Shown here: in pieces, positions 40,285 to 50,121 of the stretch
How the letters are laid out: each line of letters opens with the position of its first letter
Numbering within the stretch: position 1 is the first letter of the stretch
Notes under the pieces: model-generated
What the model saw: the letters and a program-made list of their open reading frames with translations, nothing else
What the model was told of the DNA's origin: nothing
Database searches by the model: none
Origin: Shewanella cyperi
GTDB taxonomy: Bacteria; Pseudomonadota; Gammaproteobacteria; Enterobacterales; Shewanellaceae
NCBI RefSeq assembly: GCF_017354985.1
Contig: NZ_CP071501.1
Coordinates: 2,747,501-2,811,500, forward strand
Direction of reading: 5' to 3'
DNA: 64,000 bases
Translations under genes and position numbers: made by a program

Positions 40285-40740
40285 ATGCGATTTATAGCCC
40301 TGCTGTGTTTATTGCTTAACTTCGCCCTGCAGGCCGAGGAAGCGCCCGAAGCCGTATTGGATAAGCTGCACGAGTATGCGGCCAGCGCGGATTGGGACAA
40401 GTATTTTGCCCTGTACACCGAAGATGCGCTGTTTCTGGGGACAGATGCCGGCGAACGCTGGACCATGGCCGAATTTGCGTCCTATGCCAGGCCGACCCAG
40501 GGCTGGCGTTATCTGCCGACCCAAAGGCACCTGCTGCGTCACGGGGATATCATAGCCTTCGACGAGCTGCTCGACAGCCCGGCCTACGGCCAGTCCAGGG
40601 GCAGCGGAGTCCTGGTTAAAACGGCCGGGGGCTGGCGTATATTGCAATACCATCTCAGCTTTCCCATCCCCAACGACATCGCCAAGGAGATCACCGGCCG
40701 CATTCGGGCGGCGGCCGGTAAGGATTCAGGGGCGCATTGA
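40285..40740 (+). CDS. Secreted NTF2/SnoaL-like protein
   Basis: 151 residues from the ATG at 40285, which gives a signal peptide (MRFIALLCLLLNFALQA, cleavage after LQA). The mature part has the cone-shaped NTF2/SnoaL pattern: LDKLHEYAASADWDKYFALY, then TEDALFLGTDAGERW and a final strand GGWRILQYHLSFPIPND. Such proteins bind small ligands or act as hydrolases or isomerases; nothing here fixes which. An upstream GTG in the same frame (40243) overlaps mtfA but lacks the signal. Its 3' end overlaps the convergent HDOD gene by 15 bp. Confidence 0.8.
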   Translation: MRFIALLCLLLNFALQAEEAPEAVLDKLHEYAASADWDKYFALYTEDALFLGTDAGERWTMAEFASYARPTQGWRYLPTQRHLLRHGDIIAFDELLDSPAYGQSRGSGVLVKTAGGWRILQYHLSFPIPNDIAKEITGRIRAAAGKDSGAH

Positions 40741-42231
40741 CGTTGAGAAACAGACGTTCGCCAATTGGGTGAAATGGGTGAAGCTGTCAAACTCTTCCCC
40801 AGTAAAACTGCGGTCGGAAATGCCCCGGTCCGCATAAAACATGCCGATCACCTTGTTTTCCACCACCATGGGAGCCATCAGAAACCCCTTGCTTGACAGG
40901 CGCTTGCGCATTGATTCCGGAATACTCATGCGCCAGCGGGCCGAGTCCGGGGCATCAATCCACATGGGAGTTTTGAGCTCCACCGCCTGGCGGAACAGGT
41001 TGTCCTCATCCAGTTCGATGACAAAATCACGCTTCATATCATCGGCATTGTCCCCAAGGACGATTCGGGGTTGGAGCATCTTGCGACTGGGAGAGAGCAG
41101 CAGCACGGCGCAGCGGTCCACCCCAACGCCATCGAGGATCCCTTCCAGCGCAGTCAGCATCACCTGATTGATTTCGGTTTTGCTGACGGCAAAACCGGTG
41201 AGTTCCTTGAGCTTCTTCAGTTGTAACACCAAATCCGGTTCGCGGATGGTGATTTGGATCTCTTCCTCTTCCGGTGGCAGAAACTTGCCCGGCTCCGGCA
41301 GAAAATCCACCAACACCTTGGCACCATAGGCTTCTGCCAATTTGTGGGTCGAACGGGCACACATAAAGGCCTGATTGCGGAATTCATCGGGTTTTATCCC
41401 CAACAGATCCGCCGCCTGCTTGATGCGTTTTTCCATCTCAACCGGATCGGGACGCACTTCCGCCAGGGCTTCGCTGAGCTTGTTGGCAAGAAATATTGCC
41501 CGGATCTCCGGAGTACGTTCATCGGGGTTATTAAGGGATTTAAGTAATACCTCCCCCAGTCCCCAGTTGCGCGCCAGTCCCTGGGTCAATTGGGTAAAAG
41601 AAGCGCCCAGCAAATCCCTCACCCGCGACAAGGCAACCAAGCCATCGTCAACCCCTTCAAGCTGCCTGTCCAGCTCAATGGCCAGCTCGCCGCCCATACT
41701 CCAGAAGGCGCTTTCACCCAGGTGATATAGCAGGGCCGCAATAAAGGCTTCTTCCTGTATTTCCTCCTCATAGCCCGACAACATCATCCGGGCCAGCATG
41801 GCAGCCTGGAACGACTTGGCCATAAGCTTGAGCAAGCGCTGATAAACCGCAGGAGTCAGGTTTTTGTTTTCCAACAGGCTGGAGAGCAATTTGGCTGTGA
41901 TACAAATATTGCGGATAGTGTCAAACCCCAGCACCACAGCGGCTCGACTGACCGTGGTCACCTGACTGATCCCTTTGTTGTAGGTGGCACTGTTGGCGAC
42001 CCGCAAAATTCTCGAAGTCAAAGCATTGTCGTGCATGATGCTGCGACCGAGGATAGTCATGGAGGAGACGTCATCCTTGGCCAGTCTTTCGAGAGTTTTT
42101 ACCGTGGAGCAGAGGGCCGGCATTTCCTGCTCACTGATCCTCTGGGTCCAATAGTCGACGCCTTTGGCGCTGCTCGCTTGTGCTTTCAAAGTTAACCCGA
42201 TGTAATTGATGGCTGTTGCGATTATAGACAA
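40726..42231 (-). CDS. HDOD-GAF signalling protein
   Basis: 501 residues. The N-terminal HDOD domain (about 35-240) has ISEQEMPALCSTVKTLERLA, HDNALTSRILRVANSATYN and SRAAVVLGFDTIRNICIT; a degenerate HD phosphohydrolase fold used for signalling. A GAF-like domain covers about 345-495. HDOD proteins regulate motility, biofilm or metabolism in gammaproteobacteria. The start used here is TTG without a ribosome site, and TATAAT (42226-42221) overlaps the first codons, so an internal start such as the TTG at 42189 is possible. Confidence 0.82.
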   Translation of the reverse strand: MSIIATAINYIGLTLKAQASSAKGVDYWTQRISEQEMPALCSTVKTLERLAKDDVSSMTILGRSIMHDNALTSRILRVANSATYNKGISQVTTVSRAAVVLGFDTIRNICITAKLLSSLLENKNLTPAVYQRLLKLMAKSFQAAMLARMMLSGYEEEIQEEAFIAALLYHLGESAFWSMGGELAIELDRQLEGVDDGLVALSRVRDLLGASFTQLTQGLARNWGLGEVLLKSLNNPDERTPEIRAIFLANKLSEALAEVRPDPVEMEKRIKQAADLLGIKPDEFRNQAFMCARSTHKLAEAYGAKVLVDFLPEPGKFLPPEEEEIQITIREPDLVLQLKKLKELTGFAVSKTEINQVMLTALEGILDGVGVDRCAVLLLSPSRKMLQPRIVLGDNADDMKRDFVIELDEDNLFRQAVELKTPMWIDAPDSARWRMSIPESMRKRLSSKGFLMAPMVVENKVIGMFYADRGISDRSFTGEEFDSFTHFTQLANVCFSTSMRP

Positions 42232-42421
42232 GGGAGCGCCCCGCAGGCGACCTCCTAAAACACATCTGTTGCATAAATCATCAATAAATCAAAAAAAATG
42301 CGGCCCGAAGGCCGCCAAACACAAGCACGTTGGTTGAAAGCTCCCCGGCACAGGGAGAAAAAACCGAACCCTGCGTAGGAAACAGGGTCCGGGGGAACTG
42401 CTGCCGAAGCAGCGGGACAAC

Positions 42422-43744
42422 TCAGTGGAACTGTTCCTCCTCGGTGGAACCGGTCAGGGCCGTCACCGACGATTCGCCGCCCTGAATAATGTTGGTCATC
42501 TTGTCGAAGTAGCCTGTGCCCACTTCCTGCTGATGGGCCACAAAGGTGTACCCCTTGCCGGCGGCGGCAAATTCGGCTTCCTGCACCTTCTCGACATAGT
42601 GTTTCATCCCTTCACCGCGGGCGTAGTCGTAGGCCAGATCAAACATGTTGAACCACATGTTATGGATGCCCGCCAGGGTGATGAACTGGTACTTGTAGCC
42701 CATATCGGACAGCTCCTGCTGGAAGCGCGCTATGGTGGCGTCATCCAGATTCTTCTTCCAGTTGAAGGAGGGAGAGCAGTTGTAAGCCAGCAGCTGATCC
42801 GGGTACTTGGCGTGGATTGCCTCGGCAAAGCGACGGGCCTCCTCCAGATCCGGTTTGGCGGTTTCACACCAGATCAGATCCGCATAGGGCGCATAGGCCA
42901 AACCGCGGGCGATGGCTTGGTCAAGGCCGGCGCGAACCCGGTAGAAACCTTCGCTGGTTCGCTCTCCGGTGACGAAATCCCTGTCATAGGGATCACAATC
43001 CGAGGTCAGCAAGTCAGCGGCGTTGGCATCGGTACGGGCGATCACCAGGGTTTCAACACCGGACACATCGGCTGCCAGACGGGCGGCCACCAGTTTTTGT
43101 ACCGCTTCCTGGGTTGGCACCAGTACCTTGCCGCCCATGTGGCCACATTTCTTCACCGAGGCCAGTTGGTCTTCAAAATGCACCCCGGCGGCACCGGCGT
43201 CGATCATGGCCTTCATCAGCTCGTAGGCGTTGAGCACACCACCAAAACCGGCTTCGGCATCGGCAACGATCGGCAGGAAATAGTCGACAAATTTGTCATC
43301 TTCGGGCCCCACGCCATTGCTCCACTGGATCTGATCGGCACGGCGGAAGGAATTATTGATGCGCCCCACGACCGCAGGCACAGAGTTGGCTGGGTATAGG
43401 GACTGATCCGGATACATGGTGCCGGCCAGGTTGGCGTCGGCAGCCACCTGCCAACCGGACAGGTAAATGGCTTCAATACCGGCCTTAGCCTGCTGCACCG
43501 CCTGACCGCCGGTCAGAGCGCCAAGGGAATTGACATAGCCTTTCTTGGCGCCACCGTTAACCAGCTCCCATAACTTGGCGGCTCCACGCTGGGCAACGGT
43601 ATTTTCGGGCACGAATGAGCCGCGCAATGACACCACTTCTTCGGCGCTGTAGGGACGGCGAACCCCTTTCCAACGTGGGTTTTCGGCCCAGTCCTTTTTG
43701 AGGGCGTCGATTTGTTGCTGACGGCTAATGTATTTGCTGCTCAT
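42422..43744 (-). CDS. aceA: Isocitrate lyase
   Basis: 440 residues from the ATG at 43744, with AAGGAG seven bases upstream; the frame extends 14 codons further without support. Cleaves isocitrate to glyoxylate and succinate. The catalytic loop [17 protein letters not shown] contains the active Cys, and the metal site ([10 protein letters not shown]) and NCSPSFNW motif are intact. It follows aceB by 78 bp on the same strand, forming the glyoxylate shunt unit needed for growth on acetate and fatty acids. Confidence 0.97.
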   Translation of the reverse strand: MSSKYISRQQQIDALKKDWAENPRWKGVRRPYSAEEVVSLRGSFVPENTVAQRGAAKLWELVNGGAKKGYVNSLGALTGGQAVQQAKAGIEAIYLSGWQVAADANLAGTMYPDQSLYPANSVPAVVGRINNSFRRADQIQWSNGVGPEDDKFVDYFLPIVADAEAGFGGVLNAYELMKAMIDAGAAGVHFEDQLASVKKCGHMGGKVLVPTQEAVQKLVAARLAADVSGVETLVIARTDANAADLLTSDCDPYDRDFVTGERTSEGFYRVRAGLDQAIARGLAYAPYADLIWCETAKPDLEEARRFAEAIHAKYPDQLLAYNCSPSFNWKKNLDDATIARFQQELSDMGYKYQFITLAGIHNMWFNMFDLAYDYARGEGMKHYVEKVQEAEFAAAGKGYTFVAHQQEVGTGYFDKMTNIIQGGESSVTALTGSTEEEQFH

Positions 43745-43822
43745 GGTGTGGCTCCTTTTTCGGGGTGTAGGGGTCCAGCCCGCCACTTGGGTGGCGGGAG
43801 AGAGTTCCTTATTTATTGGTGT

Positions 43823-45451
43823 TTAGTGTTCGCTGCGGGTCAGCAGTTCGTAGCCGGGTAAGGTGAGAAAATCCACCAGCTCATCGGCGGTAGTGATCTC
43901 TTCCAGTAGCACGGCCGCCTCGGTAAATCGGCCGTGGCTGAAGCGCTCGCTGCCGACTTCCTCTTTGACGTTGGCGAGTTCCTCCACCAACATCTCGCGG
44001 AACAGTCCTTTGGTAACGGCCTTGCCGTTGGCCAAACTCTTGCCATGGTGGATCCACTGCCAGATGGAAGCCCGTGAGATCTCGGCTGTCGCGGCATCCT
44101 CCATCAGACCGTAGATGGGTACGCAGCCATTGCCGCTGATCCAGGCTTCCAGATATTGCAGGGCGATCCGTATGTTGAGCCGCATACCGCTTTCTGTCCG
44201 CTCACCATCGCAGGGCTTGAGCAACTCACTGGCCAGAATCGGCGCATCGACATCCCGGGTAATATGCAATTGATTGACATGGTCTTCCCCGATAAAGCCG
44301 TTGAATACGCTCATGGCGGTGTCGGCCAAACCGGGATGCGCCACCCAGGTACCGTCATGGCCGTTACGGGCCTCCAGTTCCTTGTCACGGCACACCCGGG
44401 CCAATACCTGACGGTTGGCTTCTTCATCCTTGGCGGGAATAAAGGCTGCCATCCCGCCCATGGCCAGTGCGCCACGCTTATGGCATGTTTTGACCAGCAA
44501 TCGGGAATAGGCACTGAGGAACGGCTTATCCATGGTCACCTGCTGGCGGTCGGGCAAGACTCTGTCGGGATGGTTTTTCAACGTTTTGATATAACTGAAG
44601 ATATAATCCCAACGACCGCAGTTGAGTGCCACAATGTTCGAGCGCAGCTCAAACAGGATCTCATCCATCTCAAACACCGCAGGCAGGGTTTCAATCAGGC
44701 AAGTGCATTTGATGGTGCCAGGCGCCAGACAAAAACGCTCTTCGGTGAAGGCAAACACCTTGGCCCACCAACGGGCTTCCAGATGGCCCTCCAGCTTGGG
44801 AATATAGAAGTAAGGTCCACTGCCCTTGGCCAGCAACTGATGATGGTTGTGATAGAAGTAAAGAGCGAAGTCCAGCAGCGCACCGGGAATGGGCTTGCCG
44901 TTAAACAACACGTGTTTGTCTTTCAGGTGCAGTCCCCTGACCCGGGCGATAAGCACGGCCGGATCTTCCTTTAAGCGATACTCTTTGCCGGTATCCGGTG
45001 CGGTGTAGCTGATGGTGCCACGCACCGCATCACGCAGATTCAGCTGGCCCTGTACCACTTTTTCCCAACTGGGGGCCAGCGAGTCCTCAAAATCCGCCAT
45101 AAACACTTTCACATTGGCATTGAGGGCGTTGATGATCATCTTGCGATCTACCGGCCCGGTGATTTCTACCCGTCGGTCCTGAAGGTCGGCCGGAATGCCG
45201 CGAATCGTCCACTGGCCATCTCTGATGGCACGGGTTTGCGGCAAAAAGTCAGGAAGCTCTCCGGCGTCAATGCGTGATTGACGCTCCCGGCGCTGCTCAA
45301 GCAGTTGCTCCACCTCGTCTGCATATAAGTCACACAGAGTATGCAAGAAAGCGACTGCCCCCTCGGTGAACACAATTTCCTGACCCGCAATATCAGGTCC
45401 GGTAATTTGCAGTGACTGCTGTTTTGATTCTGTAGCCAAGCTCTGCTCCAT
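43823..45451 (-). CDS. aceB: Malate synthase A
   Basis: 542 residues from the ATG at 45451, preceded by AGAGGT. Condenses glyoxylate with acetyl-CoA to malate. Family landmarks are FMADFEDSLAPSW, LIETLPAVFEMDEILFELR (metal-binding Glu), NCGRWDYIFSYIK and GGMAAFIPAKDEEAN. It is malate synthase A type, about 540 residues, and not the longer GlcB. First gene of the aceBA unit. A perfect 13-bp palindrome with the FadR core is about 165 bp upstream. Confidence 0.97.
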   Translation of the reverse strand: MEQSLATESKQQSLQITGPDIAGQEIVFTEGAVAFLHTLCDLYADEVEQLLEQRRERQSRIDAGELPDFLPQTRAIRDGQWTIRGIPADLQDRRVEITGPVDRKMIINALNANVKVFMADFEDSLAPSWEKVVQGQLNLRDAVRGTISYTAPDTGKEYRLKEDPAVLIARVRGLHLKDKHVLFNGKPIPGALLDFALYFYHNHHQLLAKGSGPYFYIPKLEGHLEARWWAKVFAFTEERFCLAPGTIKCTCLIETLPAVFEMDEILFELRSNIVALNCGRWDYIFSYIKTLKNHPDRVLPDRQQVTMDKPFLSAYSRLLVKTCHKRGALAMGGMAAFIPAKDEEANRQVLARVCRDKELEARNGHDGTWVAHPGLADTAMSVFNGFIGEDHVNQLHITRDVDAPILASELLKPCDGERTESGMRLNIRIALQYLEAWISGNGCVPIYGLMEDAATAEISRASIWQWIHHGKSLANGKAVTKGLFREMLVEELANVKEEVGSERFSHGRFTEAAVLLEEITTADELVDFLTLPGYELLTRSEH

Positions 45452-45614
45452 GATTTTACCTCTTACTTCGAGAGCGTAATGCCAAAACATTACAAACTCG
45501 ATTTTGACCACCAAATGTTCGTTTTCAACAAAAAATTAACCACGTTCTTTTGTAATTGCAACAGTCAGGAAGTCTAAGAATTAGTCGAAAACAGGTACCA
45601 AAGAAACATAAAAA

Positions 45615-45627
45615 TTGGTCTGACCAA
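45615..45627. promoter_or_regulatory. FadR-like palindrome upstream of aceB
   Basis: TTGGTCTGACCAA is a perfect inverted repeat about the central T and contains the TGGTC-N-GACCA core of the FadR consensus. In E. coli and relatives FadR ties fatty acid degradation to the glyoxylate shunt. The match is by eye; Shewanella also uses PsrA for this regulon. Confidence 0.5.
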
Positions 45628-46241
45628 GAACGACAAACCCAATTTAATTGTTGTTTTTAGAGCTCTTTTAAAGAGATCGCAGTAAAGAGTAAGTACTTAT
45701 GGAAAAATTTGTCTTACCAGTTAACCAAGAGTGAGCCAAAGAAATATATTACGTAATTTGTTTACATATCGTTACTTATTAAATACGGTATTTTACCCAT
45801 TTGACTTTAGTATAATTCTACTTATTTGTTTTGAACTGACCCAAGGGTTAATGCGATATATACTTATTAATCATTTAGTTAAGTCTCAGCCACAACAAGA
45901 TGAATTCAAACAGCCGTTTAATTTTTACCTTTACGTAATGGTCAACTATATCGCGTTTGGAGAAATGCAATCATGGCTTTACGTTGCCCGATCAACAGCC
46001 AGATGGGATTTGGTTTACAGCTTGGGTTTTAAAAAATTTTTTAAAATTTTTTCACAAAAAGGCAAAATTTGACGTTACTGCCAGGGAAATAACTGAAATG
46101 CCGTCCAAAGAAACAGGATAAAGACCTGAAACTGGAGGACAGAGAAAAGACTAAAAGATATTGTCAGGTATGCTTGTCAGGCACAGGGCATCCAATTGCA
46201 CTGGCAGAAGTACGCAGGAGGGTAGTATTCGGCAAGGGGAT
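45628..46241. other. AT-rich gap upstream of aceB with one doubtful frame
   Basis: About 600 bp between the aceB regulatory region and the antiporter gene. A plus-strand frame at 45731-46072 starts at GTG without a ribosome site and gives a 113-residue, aromatic-rich sequence (YRYLLNTVFYPFDFSIILL). It could be a degraded membrane protein. I do not count it as a gene. Confidence 0.35.
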
Positions 46242-48011
46242 TCAGGGCTTATTTCTCTCTCTATCTCCCTTCAACAGGGATGCCAATTCGGCCTTACCCT
46301 CATTGGATATTCGGATAAGCGCATCAAGATCGTGATGGTGAGCAGCGCCGGCAAGTACCAGCGCCTGGTCATGTTCAGCAAAGGTTCGCGCCATATCAGC
46401 GGCCTGAACCTCGGATAACCCAAGCCCCTGTAAAACCTGCTCGGCAGCGTTCAATGCCGAACCGAAAGTTTCCCTGAAGACTTGCTTTACGCCCAGAGCC
46501 AATAACCGATAGGCGTGATTTCTGTCCCTTGCCCTTGCTATCAGGGTGACATGGGGAAAATGCTGTTGCACCAGAGAAGCAATTGCCAACGAATCCTCAA
46601 CGCCGTCCACCGCAAGCAACAAGACCCTCGTCCTGGCGATGCCCGCGGCCATCAACATATCCAAACGGGTCCCGTCCCCAAAATACACTTCGCCACCGAA
46701 CTGGCGCACCACATCCACATGGCGGGGATCCTTATCCAGCGCCACAAAGGGTATACCGGAAGAGGCCAGCAGTCGGCCACTGATTTGCCCTACCCGGCCA
46801 AAACCGCAGATGATCACTTCGCTTTGTGAGGCCTCTATGGCATCAGGCTGCCTGTTATCCTGTTGCTTGCGCCTGGTGGCCCTGAAGGCAGTAAACAGCA
46901 ATGGCGTCAGGGCCATGGACAGACCAATGGCCAACACCAGAGCATTGACTATGTCTTCATCCAGCAAGCCGCCGAGCTTTGCCTGGGTCAGGAGCACAAA
47001 GGCAAACTCACCACCTTCCGCAAGAATAAGGCCCATGGCAATGCTGGAACGCCAGCCATGATGGCGCAGCTTGCCCAGCAGCCCTATCACCAAGGCCTTG
47101 GAAAGCAGCAGAGTTGACAACAATCCCAGTAACAACAGGGGCTGACTTAGCAGCAGCCCCAATTCCATACTCATGCCGACAGCCATAAAAAACAGCCCAA
47201 GCAGCAGACCTTTAAAGGGCTCGATATCCGTTTCAAGCTGATGGCGATAGCTGGAGTTGGCGAGCATAATGCCGGCAACAAAGGCGCCCAGTCCGGCAGA
47301 TAACCCGAGCCAATTCATGAGTTCGGCGCTGCCGATAACCAGCAGCAAGGCAAATGCGGTAAGCACTTCGCGAACACCGCTTTGTGCAACCAGGCGCAAA
47401 AACAGCGGCAAAATGAATCTGCCGACCAATAAAAACAGCCCAAAAGCCAGCAAGACCCCATACCAAGGCAACACCTGCTCCTGTGACGCTTGAGCCGGTG
47501 CCAGATAGCCGGTAAGTAACAGTATGGGGATTACCGCCAAGTCCTGTAACAACAGGATACCGAATACATCACGACCCAAGGGGGTGGTCAGCAATCGATG
47601 TTCATTCATTAATTGCACCGCAAACGCGGTAGAGGACAGTGACAAAGCGGCACCAATCACCAGGGCGGCTTGCCAAGACAAGCCAACGAGCCAGGCCAAT
47701 GCCCCCAGCAATGTCCAGCACAGCAATAACTGACTGCTGCCCAAGCCAAAGATAGCACTGCGAAGCTCCCATAATTTGGCGGGATGGAGTTCAAGCCCGA
47801 GCACAAACAGCATCAGAATGACCCCGAGCTCGGCAAAATGCAGTACAGCTTGAGGGTCCGATATCAGCCCCAAACCTCCTGGGCCGAGGAATACGCCGGC
47901 GGCGAGATAGCAGAGAATAGGCCCCAGTCCGAGCCTTTTACCCAAAGGGATCACAAGCACAGCGGCCAACAGGAAATACAACACCGAAGGAAGCAGATCT
48001 GAGTTTTGCAT
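46242..48011 (-). CDS. CPA2-family cation/proton antiporter with RCK domain (KefB/KefC-like)
   Basis: 589 residues. About twelve transmembrane helices occupy residues 1-385, with family segments GPILCYLAAGVFLGPGGLGL, GAALSLSSTAFAVQLM and GLSAGLGAFVAGIMLANSSY. A cytosolic TrkA-N/RCK domain follows, with the NAD-binding loop VIICGFGRVGQISGR. This is the layout of KefB/KefC/YbaL potassium efflux systems. The glutathione-binding region of KefC is not obvious and no KefF/KefG ancillary gene is adjacent, so glutathione gating should not be assumed. A single gene. Confidence 0.9.
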   Translation of the reverse strand: MQNSDLLPSVLYFLLAAVLVIPLGKRLGLGPILCYLAAGVFLGPGGLGLISDPQAVLHFAELGVILMLFVLGLELHPAKLWELRSAIFGLGSSQLLLCWTLLGALAWLVGLSWQAALVIGAALSLSSTAFAVQLMNEHRLLTTPLGRDVFGILLLQDLAVIPILLLTGYLAPAQASQEQVLPWYGVLLAFGLFLLVGRFILPLFLRLVAQSGVREVLTAFALLLVIGSAELMNWLGLSAGLGAFVAGIMLANSSYRHQLETDIEPFKGLLLGLFFMAVGMSMELGLLLSQPLLLLGLLSTLLLSKALVIGLLGKLRHHGWRSSIAMGLILAEGGEFAFVLLTQAKLGGLLDEDIVNALVLAIGLSMALTPLLFTAFRATRRKQQDNRQPDAIEASQSEVIICGFGRVGQISGRLLASSGIPFVALDKDPRHVDVVRQFGGEVYFGDGTRLDMLMAAGIARTRVLLLAVDGVEDSLAIASLVQQHFPHVTLIARARDRNHAYRLLALGVKQVFRETFGSALNAAEQVLQGLGLSEVQAADMARTFAEHDQALVLAGAAHHHDLDALIRISNEGKAELASLLKGDRERNKP

Positions 48012-48050
48012 ATCAGTGTCTTTTCAGAAGTGACAAGAATTATTGAGTTA

Positions 48051-49829
48051 TTATTGCCCGGTTTGGGCCAAAGATTGTGCACTGGGTGTATGGGCAGACT
48101 TGGGGCTTCCCTTCTTGCCCAATTCAACACAGATTTGGTTTCTGCCACTATTTTTGGCTTGGTACAGTGCCAGATCGGCTCTGTGCAGCAGCGGGTCCAA
48201 ACTCAAATCATCTTCCATAAGTGAGGTCACTCCAAAGCTGGCCGTCAGCTCAAATGTATGACCTGAATAGTGGGTGTCTATACTTTCAATGGCAAGGCGG
48301 CATCGCTCCGCTACTTCCAAAGCCTTGTCCACTCCAGCACCGGGTAAAGCGATAAAAAACTCCTCGCCACCAAACCGCGCAAGAATATCGTCTGGGTGCA
48401 GCAGAGGAATTAACACTTCCACCACCTTCTTCAGGGCCCAATCGCCGGTACCGTGTCCAAAAGAATCATTGATTTGCTTGAAGCTATCCAGATCCAAGAG
48501 GATAAGTGAGAAAGGTTGGTTCCTTGCCATCAGCTGTATCAGCCGATTCTCGGCAAACTCTTGGCCGGTACTGCGATTGAAGACGCCTGTCAGGCCGTCT
48601 CTTTGTGACAAGCGTTTGTACTTATTGCGCTGTATACCACCCGCCAACAGCATGATCAGTAAAAACAGGCTACTGCCAAAAAAGATAATCGAGAACATCA
48701 GCGAATTGGAACGCTCTCTTTCATTGATGTTCTGCTGGGCCAGATATTGTTCACGTTCCTTATTGAGCAAGGCAATTTCTCGCTGTTGCTCAACGGCGTT
48801 GAATTTCGCCGCCTCGTAGGCCTGCGCCTTAGCCTTGGTACCATCAAGCAATTCCTGGCGAAATTTCTGCTCCAGTGTCTGAGCAGAATAGGCCTTGGCA
48901 TAATCGCCCGAATCTGCGTAAAGGGACGCCAGTACTTCATAGGCCATTTGCTTAGCCCGGACGTCGCTGGCATTTGTTTCAATGGTCATGTTGGCGTGGT
49001 ACTTGGCCTTTTCAAGATTTCCGCTTTTCCAGTAATTCTTTGCCAATAGGCTGTGGGCACTGCCCATTTCCATTTGATAGCCAAACTTGGTGTACCCAGC
49101 CAAGGCTTGCAGCAATAATCTCTCAGCCTCATCAAAATCACCAAGTTCTGATCTTGCTCTGCCTTCGCCCTTTGACGCCATCGCAACGACCAATGGCAGT
49201 GCATGGCTCCCACAATAGGCTCTGGTATCAGCAAAAGCACTCAGTGCTTGTTGCAATTGGTTGGTTTCTATCGCATAAGCGCCTACATACAGCTTGGCAT
49301 AGCACGTATTCTTGGTGTCATCTTCGGAAACCAGCTTCAAGGCCCTATTGGCAAACAGACCGACATCTTCATAAAGCTCCATCTGATAGTACAGACCTGC
49401 CAATCGCACATAAGTTGATGTCTGTATGCCTCTGTCTTTCAGGTTTTCTATCAACGACAAGTTTTTCTGCAACTTATCCAAAGCGCTTGAAAATTCGCGC
49501 TTAAGGATATAACCGGTTGCCTGATACACCAAAATTTGTGATACCAAAGGCAAGGAGTTGGTTAAATTAAGGGCACTATTGAGGCTCTCGAGAGAGCGTT
49601 GGTAATCACCACCAAACAAATCTTTCATACCACTGAACATCAAAAAGCGCGCTTTTTGGTCGGCAGTCATTTTGGCGTAATCAGCCGCCAAGTTGTCGAA
49701 CAGTATGTCCACATTGCCCTGTTGCGATTGCAAAGCCCCCTCAAGCTCATCCAAAGCCTGATCGTAATTCTCAGCGGCGACACAGGTCGATACCAGGAGC
49801 GCCGCAATAAAAAAAAGATACTTAATCAA
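48051..49829 (-). CDS. Periplasmic TPR domain linked to a GGDEF diguanylate cyclase
   Basis: 592 residues. A signal peptide (IKYLFFIAALLVSTCVAAEN) precedes about 340 residues of tetratricopeptide-like repeats (QILVYQATGYILKREFSSAL, ALSAFADTRAYCG, AERLLLQALAGYTKFG), then a coiled-coil, one transmembrane helix near 378-400 and a cytosolic GGDEF domain with GGEEF at 487-491. The catalytic site is intact, so it should make cyclic di-GMP. The start is TTG; no better start keeps the signal peptide. It begins 11 bp after the borosin precursor gene, with no ribosome site of its own, so its translation is probably coupled to that gene. Confidence 0.88.
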   Translation of the reverse strand: MIKYLFFIAALLVSTCVAAENYDQALDELEGALQSQQGNVDILFDNLAADYAKMTADQKARFLMFSGMKDLFGGDYQRSLESLNSALNLTNSLPLVSQILVYQATGYILKREFSSALDKLQKNLSLIENLKDRGIQTSTYVRLAGLYYQMELYEDVGLFANRALKLVSEDDTKNTCYAKLYVGAYAIETNQLQQALSAFADTRAYCGSHALPLVVAMASKGEGRARSELGDFDEAERLLLQALAGYTKFGYQMEMGSAHSLLAKNYWKSGNLEKAKYHANMTIETNASDVRAKQMAYEVLASLYADSGDYAKAYSAQTLEQKFRQELLDGTKAKAQAYEAAKFNAVEQQREIALLNKEREQYLAQQNINERERSNSLMFSIIFFGSSLFLLIMLLAGGIQRNKYKRLSQRDGLTGVFNRSTGQEFAENRLIQLMARNQPFSLILLDLDSFKQINDSFGHGTGDWALKKVVEVLIPLLHPDDILARFGGEEFFIALPGAGVDKALEVAERCRLAIESIDTHYSGHTFELTASFGVTSLMEDDLSLDPLLHRADLALYQAKNSGRNQICVELGKKGSPKSAHTPSAQSLAQTGQ

Positions 49830-49840
49830 GAGTGCAATTT

Positions 49841-50053
49841 TTAATTATTCCCGTGATTTATAACCACAAACATCTGGTAGTCCGCATCGCCGGTCAAACT
49901 TTTTAGTTTCTGCATGTCTCCGGCCATAATGGCGGCGATCTCTTCATCCGTCAGACCATGCTGACGCATGACACCTTCAGGATCTTTTTTGTACGCCTCT
50001 AAAAGGGTAGCATCCTCACCCAACTTTTTTAGAAAGTCCGTTAACTTTGACAT
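49841..50053 (-). CDS. sonA: Borosin precursor peptide (SonA-like)
   Basis: 70 residues. Residues 1-55 form a small helical bundle with family features: LTDFLKKLGEDATLLEAYKK, DPEGVMRQHGLTDEEIAAI and MAGDMQKLKSLTGD. This is the borosin-binding domain that docks to the methyltransferase. The C-terminal core is DYQMFVVINHGNN. From my recollection of S. oneidensis SonA, backbone N-methylation occurs at residues 63 and 65; these are Val63 and Ile65 here. AAGGAA precedes the ATG. The methyltransferase gene is 69 bp upstream on the same strand. The final natural product is unknown even for the described system. Confidence 0.9.
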   Translation of the reverse strand: MSKLTDFLKKLGEDATLLEAYKKDPEGVMRQHGLTDEEIAAIMAGDMQKLKSLTGDADYQMFVVINHGNN

Positions 50054-50121
50054 AATACAGTTCCTTTTATGTTGATAAGAGCATGGTTTAAAAAATCTGC
50101 TTCACTTCGGAGCACAATTTA

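Noticed and set aside
45731..46072. 113-codon frame upstream of aceB
   Set aside because: GTG start without a ribosome site in AT-rich DNA; at best a remnant of a membrane protein.
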